Source: Bacteroidaceae bacterium (lineage in GTDB: Bacteria > Bacteroidota > Bacteroidia > Bacteroidales > Bacteroidaceae). Taken from it: a stretch of DNA of 40,492 nt. The stretch is from the NCBI GenBank assembly GCA_017615125.1, contig JAGAAS010000087.1, forward strand, positions 1 to 40,492, read 5' to 3'. This document shows positions 1 to 9,600 of this stretch, one piece after another. The notes beneath the pieces are model-generated. The model was not told where the DNA came from, did not search any database, and saw nothing but the letters and a program-made list of their open reading frames with translations. The position numbers and the translations under genes were made by a program. How positions within the stretch are numbered: position 1 is the first letter of the stretch; every line of letters starts with the position of its first letter.

Positions 1-1
1 A

Positions 2-28
2 ACCACCGTCGCGAAACGCGACGGTGGT
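2..28. repeat. Perfect 12-bp hairpin at window edge
   Basis: ACCACCGTCGCG (2-13) is followed by an AAA loop and its exact complement (17-28). There is no T-run after it on the plus strand, so it is not a classic terminator in that direction. It could end a gene lying left of the window, or it could be a long-stem relative of the small hairpin repeats seen at 6604, 31956 and 35815. The stem is read directly; the role is not known. Confidence 0.6.
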
Positions 29-171
29 CAAGAGAGTCGATCATCGCTAGCGAAGAGGTTCTCCGCGCGCTGGTGCCCGCACGATAGTAAAGAGGAAAGG
101 GCACTGCCCCCCCCGAAGGCGAGAAACATCGAAAAAAAGTTGAGGGAAACGCGAAAAAAATGGCTGAAAAA

Positions 172-203
172 TTTGCAGAAACGAAAATAATTTCGTATCT
201 TTG
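172..203 (+). promoter_or_regulatory. Bacteroidetes-type promoter P1
   Basis: TTTG at 172-175 (-33 element) and TATCTTTG at 196-203 (-7 element, consensus TAnnTTTG) are separated by exactly 20 nt. This fits the known primary-sigma promoter of Bacteroidetes. It lies 137 bp upstream of the BspA-like start codon. Confidence 0.7.
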
Positions 204-261
204 AAAAGAATTTCTAAGGTACTCCCGCTCGGAAGAAAAAATGAAAAAACTTTGTTTTTTA

Positions 262-293
262 TTTGTTTTTTCGCTCGCTTATTCGTATCTTTG
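262..293 (+). promoter_or_regulatory. Bacteroidetes-type promoter P2
   Basis: TTTG at 262-265 and TATCTTTG at 286-293 are again separated by 20 nt, and the -7 is exactly 90 bp downstream of the P1 -7. Both copies share the sequence CGTATCTTTG. It is 47 bp before the start codon, so it is the more likely main promoter of the BspA-like gene. Confidence 0.75.
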
Positions 294-340
294 TAGTGAT
301 AATGGAAACACACAGAAAAACAACTTAATACCATAAGACA

Positions 341-3300
341 ATGAAACAGATCAGAACACTGAAAACCCTCCTCCTGCTGATGGCCCTCACGGCAGGTCTG
401 GGCAACGCTTGGGCGGGTATTGATACATGGTATAATTACCACGCAGACGTAGTACTTGTGCCCATAAACGGAATTACCTATGAAGCTTGTCATGTATATC
501 ATAAACAAGGTGTTTTTAACACCAATTATGGATGGGGGTATTATGAACAGGATATTTCTGGTGGTACTAACACGTATTATGCGTCAGTAGTTGGAATAAC
601 CAGTACGGGAGAGATTGTTATTCCCGATAGCATTTCTAACGGGGGTGTAACCTATCCTGTAAGATACATTGGACTGCATACCGAAGAAACTGTTACTCGT
701 AATGATACTACATTTTCTTATTTGATAGGCATGTCACCTTTCTCTGCTACAACTACTTGTTGCCATCATTCATATACCCAAACTCCAGTAAGCATTTATG
801 CTGATAATATCAGCAAACTGACGGTTGATGGAAACGTTACGTTTAAGGGGTACTTTAGTGCACAGAATTGCATGACAGCGAAATTCCTTAATGGTGTCAA
901 TATTTCATCTGATGTGTCTTTCCCTTCTGCGACTGAAATGTTGTTTGCTAAAATCACGCATATTGGAACAATACAATGCAATAGTCTGATGCACATCTAC
1001 TACACGAGTAATTTACCTGCATATTCAGGTTCGTTCAGTAAATACTTTAGCGGAGTGCAAGGAAGTCAAATTACTGCTCATGTTGCCAATAAGACGCAAG
1101 CCGAATGTGATGTGATACACAACAGTTGGGGCGTGTACAGTGATTTTGCCGACGTGGTGCCATACGTGACGGAAGTGATTGCGTCGACTTACTTTAGCAA
1201 TCAGACATTCGTTCGCATAGGTGGTGCAGGCACGGCCTCGGTTACCACCAAACACGATGGAGAGACAACGTCATACGACATTCCTGCCGATGGACTGGTG
1301 ACAGCGAAGCTGTACGAATTTGATTCGGGCGACTTTATAAGAATCGTGGTTCAGACAAACGGCGAGGAAACGGTGGAAATATATCGTGATGGCATTGATG
1401 TGACATCAATATTCACGAAGAGTGGAACCACTTACACGTTTGAAGCTGACGACTGGGAGGCAAATACGTTGTGGTTTGAATACTTAACGAATGTATTGGA
1501 TGAAGCCGTATGGACTATCAAATACACAGACCAGCGTAAGATCATCAACTTTAAGGACGAAGCCGTAAAGACCATCTGTGTTAATAATTGGGATACTAAT
1601 GGCGATGGCGAACTCTCGATGGCAGAGGCAGCGGCTGTGACGGATATTGCTAAGAAGTTTGGAACAAGAAATATAACCTCGTTCGACGAGTTGCAGTATT
1701 TCACAGGCCTGACTGAATTAAAAGATCAGGCATTTATGGGTGCAGAGAATTTAAAGAGTGTTATTGTTCCTGAAGGAGTAACACGACTTGGAAATAACGC
1801 TTTCAAATACAATTATGCTTTAGAGTCGATTGTTCTGCCCAGTACGCTTACTACATTGGGAAATTCAGTCTTTAGTGAATGCAATACCCTGGAATCGATT
1901 ATCTTGCCTGAGAGCCTGACAAACATTGGAGAGTATGGTTTTGCCAAATGTTACAAATTGAAGTCGATTACAATTCCTGAAAACGTAACAACCATAGGGT
2001 CCATGGCTTTTGAAGACTGCACATCCCTTACCACGCTCTTTATTTCGAAGGCTGTAACCTCAATGGGAAGAATCATACCGGGCTGTACGAACCTGTCGGC
2101 CATCGTTGTCGATAAGGATAATCCTGTTTATGACTCTCGCAACAATTGCGATGCAATCCTCGAAAAGGGAACCAACAAGCTCATAATGGGATGCAAAGCT
2201 ACAGTGATACCGGAGGACGTTACAAGCCTTGAAGCTTCCTGCTTTAGGGAACAGGGCATTACTTCGATTGTGATACCGGCATCTGTGCAGGAAATCTACA
2301 CCTACGCATTTATGGGTTGCAGCGATTTGCTGTCTATTGAATGTAAGGGCTTGACGCCCCCTAAACTGAAGAACGCAAGTTGGTTCTATCTAATGAATGA
2401 GAACTGTGTGCTGACAGTGCCTTATGGCAAGATACAAGCATATGCCGATGCGGGTTGGAAGAAAATAAGCGATGGTGGCAATTTCTTGGATGTTGTGGAA
2501 AAGGAAGTAGGCACAAGCCCGAACCTAAAGATAACGATGGTTAACGGTTCTGGAGGAAAGATGGCTCTGGGATTAACTTACAATGGCCAACCGGCTGCAC
2601 AAAGATGGATAGAAGGAGGCGATGCCTTCTCAATCTCCACCCTGCAGAAGGAGAAACTTGGTGATGAGTTCACACTGACGGCAATTATGGAGCCCGGTCG
2701 TAAAAACGCGGGTGTCAGGATAAATGGTTATGTTTGCCCCATTGCATCGTCATCGGGCGACACCCTATTTTATAATCTGGGCAACCTGAAGGCACATGGC
2801 GACAGCGTGGTCATCACAAGCCTGTATCAAGACTTGGCCGACTTCTCAAAGAGCAGAATTCACATCAAGTCGAAGGGTACGCCCGGAAATCTTACCAGAT
2901 GGGCTCTGCGTGATGTAACCAAAAAGAAAGATGTCTTCAATGTGGCTGTATCCGATGTGCCTACGCTTGACCGCATCGATACGCTGGATGTAAACACACA
3001 ATACAATTTTGCTTTCTATGGTTCTACAGACAACGTGAAGCGCGTGTTGATTAATGGCGAAGAGGTGACACTTTCAACCGGCAGTATTAAGCGCACTCCC
3101 AACCGCATCTTGCGCAGCTTCGATGATGAAATATTTATTGAGTTAGAGGGTACGGTTCATGCTGCATACTCGATGAACGACGGAGGAAATACTTGTATGC
3201 GGGCCTATTATGAAGGTGAACTGATATCTTATGCCAGAAGTGAGGCAACAGAAGTGAATTTGGATGGCGCTGACGCCAACAAGCCCATTACCCTACAGTT

Positions 3301-3577
3301 GACTCCAAACCAAGGATTCACGGTACAACTCTTATTAAACGGCCGAAATATTCCTCTAGCCGATGCGACGACACCCGAAGAAAGCATTCCTGGCAACTAT
3401 ATGGTTAAAAACGATGGTGGCTACGAGTTCGTTCTTCCTGCCGAATTCAACACAGGTGGCAGTGAGGCCCGCTTCAATATCATCTACAAGAAGATATCCT
3501 TCTTCGACGTGAACGGCGATGGGGAAATCAACGTCACCGACGTCACTTCGCTGGTGAACAAGATCCTGCACCCGTAG
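341..3577 (+). CDS. Secreted BspA-type leucine-rich-repeat protein with dockerin-like tail
   Basis: This 1078-residue protein starts with a signal peptide (residues 1-25, ending ...GNAWA). Residues of about 415-450 contain an EF-hand-like DTNGDGELSMAEA segment followed by SFDELQYFTGL, the usual entry of Bacteroidales BspA proteins. Residues of about 455-670 carry LRR_5 repeats of the form (I/L)xxIxLPxxLTxIGxxAFxxCxxL. The region after 670 has no recognised domain. The last 24 residues (DVNGDGEINVTDVTSLVNKI) form one dockerin-like calcium-binding repeat. Related proteins are surface or secreted adhesion proteins; the ligand here is unknown. The gene stands alone behind two tandem promoters and is visibly less G+C-rich than the GH3 gene that follows. 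The family assignment is firm, the function open. Confidence 0.85.
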   Translation: MKQIRTLKTLLLLMALTAGLGNAWAGIDTWYNYHADVVLVPINGITYEACHVYHKQGVFNTNYGWGYYEQDISGGTNTYYASVVGITSTGEIVIPDSISNGGVTYPVRYIGLHTEETVTRNDTTFSYLIGMSPFSATTTCCHHSYTQTPVSIYADNISKLTVDGNVTFKGYFSAQNCMTAKFLNGVNISSDVSFPSATEMLFAKITHIGTIQCNSLMHIYYTSNLPAYSGSFSKYFSGVQGSQITAHVANKTQAECDVIHNSWGVYSDFADVVPYVTEVIASTYFSNQTFVRIGGAGTASVTTKHDGETTSYDIPADGLVTAKLYEFDSGDFIRIVVQTNGEETVEIYRDGIDVTSIFTKSGTTYTFEADDWEANTLWFEYLTNVLDEAVWTIKYTDQRKIINFKDEAVKTICVNNWDTNGDGELSMAEAAAVTDIAKKFGTRNITSFDELQYFTGLTELKDQAFMGAENLKSVIVPEGVTRLGNNAFKYNYALESIVLPSTLTTLGNSVFSECNTLESIILPESLTNIGEYGFAKCYKLKSITIPENVTTIGSMAFEDCTSLTTLFISKAVTSMGRIIPGCTNLSAIVVDKDNPVYDSRNNCDAILEKGTNKLIMGCKATVIPEDVTSLEASCFREQGITSIVIPASVQEIYTYAFMGCSDLLSIECKGLTPPKLKNASWFYLMNENCVLTVPYGKIQAYADAGWKKISDGGNFLDVVEKEVGTSPNLKITMVNGSGGKMALGLTYNGQPAAQRWIEGGDAFSISTLQKEKLGDEFTLTAIMEPGRKNAGVRINGYVCPIASSSGDTLFYNLGNLKAHGDSVVITSLYQDLADFSKSRIHIKSKGTPGNLTRWALRDVTKKKDVFNVAVSDVPTLDRIDTLDVNTQYNFAFYGSTDNVKRVLINGEEVTLSTGSIKRTPNRILRSFDDEIFIELEGTVHAAYSMNDGGNTCMRAYYEGELISYARSEATEVNLDGADANKPITLQLTPNQGFTVQLLLNGRNIPLADATTPEESIPGNYMVKNDGGYEFVLPAEFNTGGSEARFNIIYKKISFFDVNGDGEINVTDVTSLVNKILHP

Positions 3578-3601
3578 GTTCGCCAAAGGCGAAATATGAC
3601 A

Positions 3602-3633
3602 GATAATCAGATAATCGGATAATCAAATAATCG
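3602..3633 (+). repeat. Four 8-nt GATAATC(A/G) units
   Basis: The units GATAATCA, GATAATCG, GATAATCA and AATAATCG follow each other without gaps. The same 8-nt unit recurs at 15203-15226, 16811-16834 and, reversed, at 28975-29006. Here it lies in the spacer between the BspA-like gene and the GH3 gene. Confidence 0.85.
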
Positions 3634-3671
3634 GAAGCCCCCAAACAACCTACCTCCAAGCCCCTCCCGAA

Positions 3672-3761
3672 GGAATGGAACTCTAAGTCCTTCCTCTTGG
3701 GAAGGATTTAGGATGGCTTCCATTCCTCCCTCGCATCGGGCAGTCCTTAGGGGCTGCCCGA
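3672..3761. repeat. Nested hairpins in the BspA-GH3 spacer
   Basis: GGAATGGAA (3672-3680) pairs with TTCCATTCC (3718-3726). Inside it, AAGTCCTTCC pairs with GGAAGGATTT around a short loop, with one G-T pair. A second hairpin, TCGGGCAG (3736-3743) with CTGCCCGA (3754-3761), follows. They could end transcription of the BspA-like gene, but no T-run follows directly; a decayed small mobile repeat is the alternative. Confidence 0.5.
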
Positions 3762-3773
3762 CGCGCGTATTAC

Positions 3774-3787
3774 CTTATTTAAATAAG
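3774..3787. promoter_or_regulatory. 14-bp perfect palindrome upstream of GH3 promoter
   Basis: CTTATTTAAATAAG is a perfect palindrome centred about 50 bp upstream of the probable GH3 -7 element (3826-3833). The position would suit an activator or repressor site for the xylan genes. That role is inferred from position alone, and an A/T-rich palindrome of this size can arise by chance. Confidence 0.35.
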
Positions 3788-3825
3788 ATTTTTCGCTTGG
3801 GCGAGGTTTTTTCGGGGAAAATGTC

Positions 3826-3833
3826 TATCTTTG
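3826..3833 (+). promoter_or_regulatory. -7 promoter element for the GH3/xylan gene run
   Basis: TATCTTTG followed by C matches the Bacteroidetes -7 consensus and lies 71 bp before the chosen GH3 start codon. No TTTG is found at the normal 19-21 nt distance; the nearest TTG (3797-3799) is 26 nt away. A weak -33 would fit a promoter that needs an activator. Confidence 0.5.
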
Positions 3834-3904
3834 CAGCTGTTTTACGAACGTGCACCCGCAGGCGCGTGCACGACAAAGGGATCAAAACCATAAAAAACGA
3901 AGAT

Positions 3905-6526
3905 ATGAAACCCATGAAGAAAATGACCGTTGCCCTTATCGCGGCTATGCTACTCGCCGGGGCAGCCAAAGCCCAGGTGACCTACCGCTGGCAGGACACG
4001 AGCCTGCCGAGAGCAGAACGTGTGGAGAGCCTGCTGGGCATGCTCACGCCCGAGGAGAAGGTGGGGCTGATGATGAACAAGAGCATCTCGATAGAACGGC
4101 TCGGCATCCCCTCGTACAACTGGTGGAGCGAGGCGTGTCACGGCGTGTGCCAGGATGGATATACCGTCTATCCCCAGCCCATAGGGATGGCGTCGGCGTT
4201 CAACGCGGAGCTGACATACAAGGTCTACTCGCAGGTGAGCGACGAGGCACGCGCCAACTGGAACCGCTCGGACCACAGCGTGAAGCACGTGGGGATGGGC
4301 GAGATCTACTACCCGGGCAACCCCGAGCTGACGTTCTGGTGCCCCAACGTGAACATCTTCCGCGACCCACGCTGGGGACGGGGGCAGGAGACCTGCGGCG
4401 AAGACCCGTACCTGACGTCGGTGCTGGGCGTGATGACGGTGCTGGGCATGCAGGGCAACAACCCTGACTACCTGAAGACGCACGCCTGCGCCAAGCACTA
4501 CGCTGTGCACAGCGGACCGGAGCCCCTGCGACACTCGATGAACGTGGACCCCTCGAGCCGCGACCTGTGGGAGACCTACTTGCCGGCATTCAAGGCGCTG
4601 GTGACGAAGGCCCACGTGCGCGAGGTGATGTGCGCCTACCAGCGCTTCGAGGGTAAGCCCTGCTGCACGAGCGACGTGCTGCTCATCGACATCCTGCGCA
4701 ACAAATGGGGCTACGACGGCATCGTGCTCACCGACTGCGACGCCATCAACAACTTCTTCAACAAGGGACAGCACGAGACGCATCCCGACGCCCTCTCGGC
4801 ATCGGTGGATGCCATCATGAACGGCACCGACCTGGAGTGCGGAAGGGCGTTCGTGAGCCTGAAGGAGGGCCTCGACAAGGGGCTCGTGGACGAGAAAGAC
4901 CTCGACCCGCACCTGCGCAAGACGCTCATGGGACGCTTCGAGCTGGGTATGTTCGACCCCGCCGAGAGCCTGCCCTGGGCCAAGCTGGGCGAGGATGTCA
5001 TCAGCAGCGAGGAGCACGACGCGCTGGCGCTGCAGGCAGCACGCGAGTCGATGGTGCTGCTGGAGAACAAAACCCTCGCCAGCACCTCGAAGCCCGTGCT
5101 GCCCTTGAGCAAGAGCCTGAAGACCATAGCTGTGGTGGGCCCCAACGCCGACGACGTGGCGCTGCTCAACGGTAACTACAGCGGCACGCCCACGCAGGCA
5201 CACAAGCAGTCGTTCCTCGAGGGCATACGCGCTGCCGTCCCCGGCACACGGATCATCTACAACAAGGCCTGCGAGCGCAACGACGACTACGAGACGGTGC
5301 CGCACCTGGGTGATTTCAACGACGGTAAGGGCGTGCTCGTGGAGTTCTGGAACAACAAGGAGCTGGAGGGCGAGCCCGTCAAGACGGGATACTACAAGGA
5401 GCTGAACTTCTCGACATTCGGCGCCTGGGGCTTCGCCGAGGGCGTGAACAACGACTCTCTCTCGGTGCGCGTGACAGGAACCTATATATCCTCCTTCACG
5501 GGAGAGATGAACTATACGCTGGCTACCGACAACGGCTACACGCTGAAGGTGAACGGCAAGGTGGTGGAGGAGGGACAGCCTGGAGGACGCGGCGGCTTCC
5601 GCAGACAAGTGGAGTACAAGTCGTTCACCGTCATCGAGGGCGACACCTACAACATAGAGATAGAGTACCGCAGGGGCAACGGCAACTTCGCCCTGCTGCG
5701 CGGAGATATCTGCGAGCGCAGGCTGGTTGACTTCTTCGACCTCTTCAACGAGGTGAAGGATGCCGATGCCATCATCGTGATAGGAGGCATCTCGGCACAG
5801 ATGGAGGGCGAGGGCGGCGACAAGCAGACAATAGAGCTGCCCAACGTGCAGCAGCGCCTGGTGCGCGCTATGCACGGTACGGGTAAGCCCGTCATCTTTG
5901 TCAACTGCTCGGGCTCGGCTATCGCCTTCGGCAGCTTGGAAGGAGAGTACGATGCGCTCCTGCAGGCGTGGTATCCCGGACAGGGAGGTGCCCGTGCGCT
6001 GGCTGAGGTGCTCTTCGGCGACTACTGCCCCGGAGGCAAGCTGCCCGTGACCTTCTACCGCTCGAACGACGACCTGCCCGACTTCCTCGACTACTCGATG
6101 AAGAACCGCACCTACCGCTACTTCACGGGAGAGCCCCAGTATGCTTTCGGCTACGGACAGAGCTACACCACCTTCAAGGTGGGTAAGGCGAGGCTGTCGG
6201 CCAAGAAGATGAACAAGGACGGCAAGGTGACGCTCACGGTACCGGTAACGAACACGGGCACACGGGAGGGCACGGAAACCGTGCAGGTGTATGTGAAAGC
6301 TCTCGATGACCCAGGGGCACCCATCAAGGCGCTGAAGGGCTTCCAGAAGCTGCAGCTGAAGCCGGGCGAGACGGGCAAGGCTGTCATCACCCTCGACGGC
6401 GAGGCCTTCGAGTATTACGACGACTTCATCTACGAGCTTGCTGTGAAGAGCGGGCGCTACCAGCTGCTCTACGGCACATCGTCGCGCGACGCAGACCTGA
6501 AGACAGTCAACTTCAGGGTAAAGTAG
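3905..6526 (+). CDS. GH3 beta-xylosidase/beta-glucosidase with PA14 insert
   Basis: Glycoside hydrolase family 3 enzymes release single sugars from the ends of xylo- or gluco-oligosaccharides. The start at 3905 is chosen because it gives a signal peptide (about 24 residues, ...GAAKA then Q) and lies just after a -7 element; the longer open frame upstream covers the promoter. The 873-residue protein has the N-terminal barrel with nucleophile Asp277 in VLTDCDAI, a PA14 domain at about residues 473-602 splitting the C-terminal sandwich, the acid/base region EGEGGD (Glu634-Glu636) before TIELPNVQQ, and a C-terminal fibronectin-III-like domain. GH3 enzymes with PA14 are known as xylosidases in Prevotella ruminicola. 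Followed by two xylanases, it probably completes xylan breakdown in the periplasm. Exact substrate is inferred. Confidence 0.92.
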   Translation: MKPMKKMTVALIAAMLLAGAAKAQVTYRWQDTSLPRAERVESLLGMLTPEEKVGLMMNKSISIERLGIPSYNWWSEACHGVCQDGYTVYPQPIGMASAFNAELTYKVYSQVSDEARANWNRSDHSVKHVGMGEIYYPGNPELTFWCPNVNIFRDPRWGRGQETCGEDPYLTSVLGVMTVLGMQGNNPDYLKTHACAKHYAVHSGPEPLRHSMNVDPSSRDLWETYLPAFKALVTKAHVREVMCAYQRFEGKPCCTSDVLLIDILRNKWGYDGIVLTDCDAINNFFNKGQHETHPDALSASVDAIMNGTDLECGRAFVSLKEGLDKGLVDEKDLDPHLRKTLMGRFELGMFDPAESLPWAKLGEDVISSEEHDALALQAARESMVLLENKTLASTSKPVLPLSKSLKTIAVVGPNADDVALLNGNYSGTPTQAHKQSFLEGIRAAVPGTRIIYNKACERNDDYETVPHLGDFNDGKGVLVEFWNNKELEGEPVKTGYYKELNFSTFGAWGFAEGVNNDSLSVRVTGTYISSFTGEMNYTLATDNGYTLKVNGKVVEEGQPGGRGGFRRQVEYKSFTVIEGDTYNIEIEYRRGNGNFALLRGDICERRLVDFFDLFNEVKDADAIIVIGGISAQMEGEGGDKQTIELPNVQQRLVRAMHGTGKPVIFVNCSGSAIAFGSLEGEYDALLQAWYPGQGGARALAEVLFGDYCPGGKLPVTFYRSNDDLPDFLDYSMKNRTYRYFTGEPQYAFGYGQSYTTFKVGKARLSAKKMNKDGKVTLTVPVTNTGTREGTETVQVYVKALDDPGAPIKALKGFQKLQLKPGETGKAVITLDGEAFEYYDDFIYELAVKSGRYQLLYGTSSRDADLKTVNFRVK

Positions 6527-6528
6527 AG

Positions 6529-6577
6529 TTGAGAGTTTAGAGTTGAGAGTGTAGAGTTTAGAGATTAGAGATTAGAG
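6529..6577 (+). repeat. Purine-rich GAGAGTTTAGAG repeat
   Basis: Variants of GAGAGTTTAGAGTT and GAGATTAGA follow each other just after the GH3 stop codon. It is simple-sequence-like, period about 7 to 14, and is the first of two repeat types in this 169-bp spacer. A distantly similar run, in reverse orientation, is found inside the TolB-like gene at about 15547-15585. Confidence 0.6.
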
Positions 6578-6603
6578 GAGGATTAGCTATAGCCAGTTAT
6601 CCA

Positions 6604-6680
6604 CGCGCGCAAGCGCTGATTCACCAGGCACGTAGTGCCGATTAAACGATTCACCAGACGCGCAAGCGTCGATTCACCAA
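6604..6680 (+). repeat. Three small hairpins framed by GATTCACCA
   Basis: Perfect small stems occur at 6607-6616 (GCGC-AA-GCGC), 6627-6639 (GGCAC-GTA-GTGCC) and 6657-6670 (GACGC-GCAA-GCGTC). Each is followed by TGATTCACCA, GATTAAACGATTCACCA or GATTCACCA. The stems differ in sequence but stay complementary. The run ends 15 bp before the xylanase start codon. Related copies lie at 31956-32012 and 35815-35912. Confidence 0.8.
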
Positions 6681-6695
6681 AAAGAAAAAGAAGGT

Positions 6696-9600
6696 ATGAA
6701 AAAACTCTTTGCAGCAGTCATGATAGGCCTGCTCTCCTTCGTGGGGGCGCAGGCGCAGTTAGCGACGAACCCCGATAAGTTCCTGGGTAACATCACCACG
6801 TACTCCAGCGTCGACTACGGCAGCGAGCCGTTCTACAAGCTCTGGAACCAGATAACACCCGAGAACGAGTCGAAGTGGGACGCCATCGAGCCCTCGCGCG
6901 GAAGCTTCAGCTTCAGCGGTGCCGACAGGGCTGCCAACTACGCCAAGCAGCACGGCTTCCCCTTCAAGTATCACACGCTCATCTGGGGAGGCCAGTATCC
7001 CGGCTGGGTGAACAACCTCTCTACGGCCGAGCAGTACAAGGCCATCGTCGAGTATTTCGATGCCGTGCAGAAGCACTACCCGAACCTGGAGATCATCGAT
7101 GTGGTGAACGAGGCTATCGCCGGGCATGCGCCCGCTCCCTACCGCGCTGCGCTGGGAGGCGAGGGACGCACGGGCTACGACTGGATCATCAAGGCGTTCC
7201 AGCTCGCCCACGAGCGCTGGCCCAACGCCATCCTCGTCTATAACGACTACAACACCTTCACCTACCAAAAGACCGAGTTCATCGACCTAGTACGCACGCT
7301 CATTGATGCAGGTGCTCCCATCGATGCCTACGGATGCCAGAGCCACGACCTCACCGACATAAGCCTCAGCAACTTCCAGAAGGCGATGACCGAGTTGCAG
7401 GATGCACTGCAGATCCCGATGTACAGCACTGAGTTCGACATCGGCACCGCCGACGACGCCAAGCAGGAGCGGCAGTATAAGAACCTCATCCCCGTGCTCT
7501 GGGAAGCCGACTACTGCGCCGGCATTACCCTCTGGGGCTACATCTACGGGAAGACATGGACCACCGACGGCAACAGCGGACTCATCCGCGACGGCAAGGA
7601 CCGTCCGGCTATGATCTGGTTGCGCGACTACATGAAGACGGATGCTGCTAAGACCGCCAAGAGCCCCTATCCGGGATTCAAGAAGGAGGCTTCCATCTAC
7701 GTGAAGCCCGCCTCGATGAAGGTGGCGCGCAACGACAAGCTGCCCGTATGGGTCGATGCCACCCTTGCTACAAAGACCATCGAGAAGGTGGAACTCTTTA
7801 TGGACACCACCCTCGTTGCCACGATGACGGAAACGCCCTATCTCTGCGAGATTCCCGCTGCCAAGCCCGGCACGAAGACACTGAAGGCTGTCGTCACCGC
7901 CACCGACGGCTCCACCTACGAGCGTCAGTCACGCATCGCCGTGCAGTTGAGCACGAAGGCCCGCAAGCCCTTCAACGATGGTGTGCCCTTCGAGCTGCCC
8001 GGCATCATTGACGCGATGCAGTACGACGAGGGCATCTCCGGCGTCACCTACTACAATGCGGCACGCACAGGCGTCACCAAGACAGGAGGGTGGATGGAGT
8101 ACACCGTCGACGTGAAGGAGACAGGACTCTACTCGCTCTCGGCTGAGGTTGCCTCGTCGGGCGATGGGATGTTCCACCTTGTTGAGAACAACTTCGGCAA
8201 CATGATTTTCCTCACCGACTTCGTGGAGGTTCCCAGCACGGGAGGCACCTCTACCTACAAGACCTTCCACTCCCGCTTCTCCCTGCCGCTGGAGGCCGGG
8301 CAGCACACCCTCTGCCTCTGTATCGACAAGGGAGGATTCAACATTGGGAAGATGACCTTTACCCGTCTCGAAATGGATAACAATATGAAAGTCACTGTCA
8401 AAGCAAGCCCGACGACTATCACCATCGGCGATACCGTCACCATCACCGCTACCGCTTCCTCGACCACGAGCACCATCGAGAACATCAAGGTGTTTGCCAA
8501 CGACATGCTGGTGGAGACGCTGACGGCAGAACCCTATACCACCCAGTTCATCCCCGCAGCGAAGGGCTCCTACGCCATCACCGCCATCGCCACCGATGCT
8601 GAGGGGCGCGAGTCGAAGATTGTGAAGACCACGCTGAAGGTCAACGGCAAGCGCACTCCCTACAAGAGCATCAGCCTGCCCGGCACCCTCCAGTTCGAGG
8701 ACTTCGACAGGGGCGGCGAGGGGCTCACCTTCCACGACTCTGACGCCAACGATGAGGGCGATGCCCACTACCGCACCGACAACGAGGGCGTGGACATCGT
8801 CAAGGGCAACGGCGGCAGCGCCATCGGCTACACGGCAACGAACGAGTGGCTGGAGTACACCGTCAACGTGACGAAGACGGGCACCTACAACTGCGAGGCT
8901 GTCGTCTCGTCGGGCACCACAGGCGCATCGTTCACCATCAGCCTCCGGGACAACAACCAGACGACACAGCTCTGCAAGATCAATATCCCGCAGACGGGTA
9001 GCAGCAGCTGGGATACCTACACCACCGTCAAGGGCAAGCTCTCGAGGGAGCTGCCCGAGGGCAAGCACACGCTGCGCGTCACCATCACCGGCCCTAACGG
9101 CAATCTCGACAAGGTGACGTTCACCCGTGAGGGCGACGATGATCCTTCAACCGCCGACCCGAACTTCTACGTCTACCTCTGCTTCGGGCAGTCGAACATG
9201 GAGGGCAACGCTACGCCGGAAGCTGTCGACAAGACGGGCATAGATCCCCGCTTCCAGACGCTGGCATGCGTCAACTTCAGCAGTCCTTCCCGCACGATGG
9301 GAGAGTGGTACACTGCTGTTCCGCCTATCGTCCGTCAGGGGACAGGGCTGGGTATGGCCGACTACTTCGGACGTACGATGGTGAAGTACCTTCCCGAGAA
9401 TGTCCGTGTGGGTGTCGTTGATGTAGCCATCGGCGGCACGAAGATCGAGGGCTTCATGCAGGAGGAAGTCGCCAGCTACATCGCTTCGATGACGTCCGAC
9501 GAGCAGTGGCTCAAGAATTACTTCGCTGCCTATAACAACGATCCCTACCAGCGGCTCGTGGATATGGCGAAGATTGCCCAGAAGTCAGGCGTCATCAAGG

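Larger units (their letters stand above)
29..340 (+). other. Leader region before BspA-like gene
   Basis: No convincing gene is visible in this stretch. A plus-strand frame open from base 1 to a TAG at 85-87 could be the end of an upstream gene, but nothing supports it. The rest is A/T-rich and carries two Bacteroidetes-type promoters (listed separately) ahead of the start codon at 341. The bases just before the ATG are A-rich without a Shine-Dalgarno, as is usual in this phylum. Confidence 0.5.

Noticed and set aside
241-336. A 31-codon frame starting MKKLCFLFVF with a signal-like beginning
   Set aside because: It contains both elements of promoter P2 (262-293), so it cannot be translated from that promoter. 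The hydrophobic look comes from T-rich promoter DNA.
3950-5875. A 641-residue open frame antisense to the GH3 gene
   Set aside because: It lies wholly opposite a conserved enzyme with intact active-site motifs. The high third-position G+C of that gene leaves the opposite frame without stop codons, and its product is low-complexity Val/Leu/His without recognisable domains.
7929-9068. A 379-residue antisense open frame in the GH10-CE6 gene
   Set aside because: Same reason as for the GH3 gene: codon bias of the sense gene, no domain or signal in the product.
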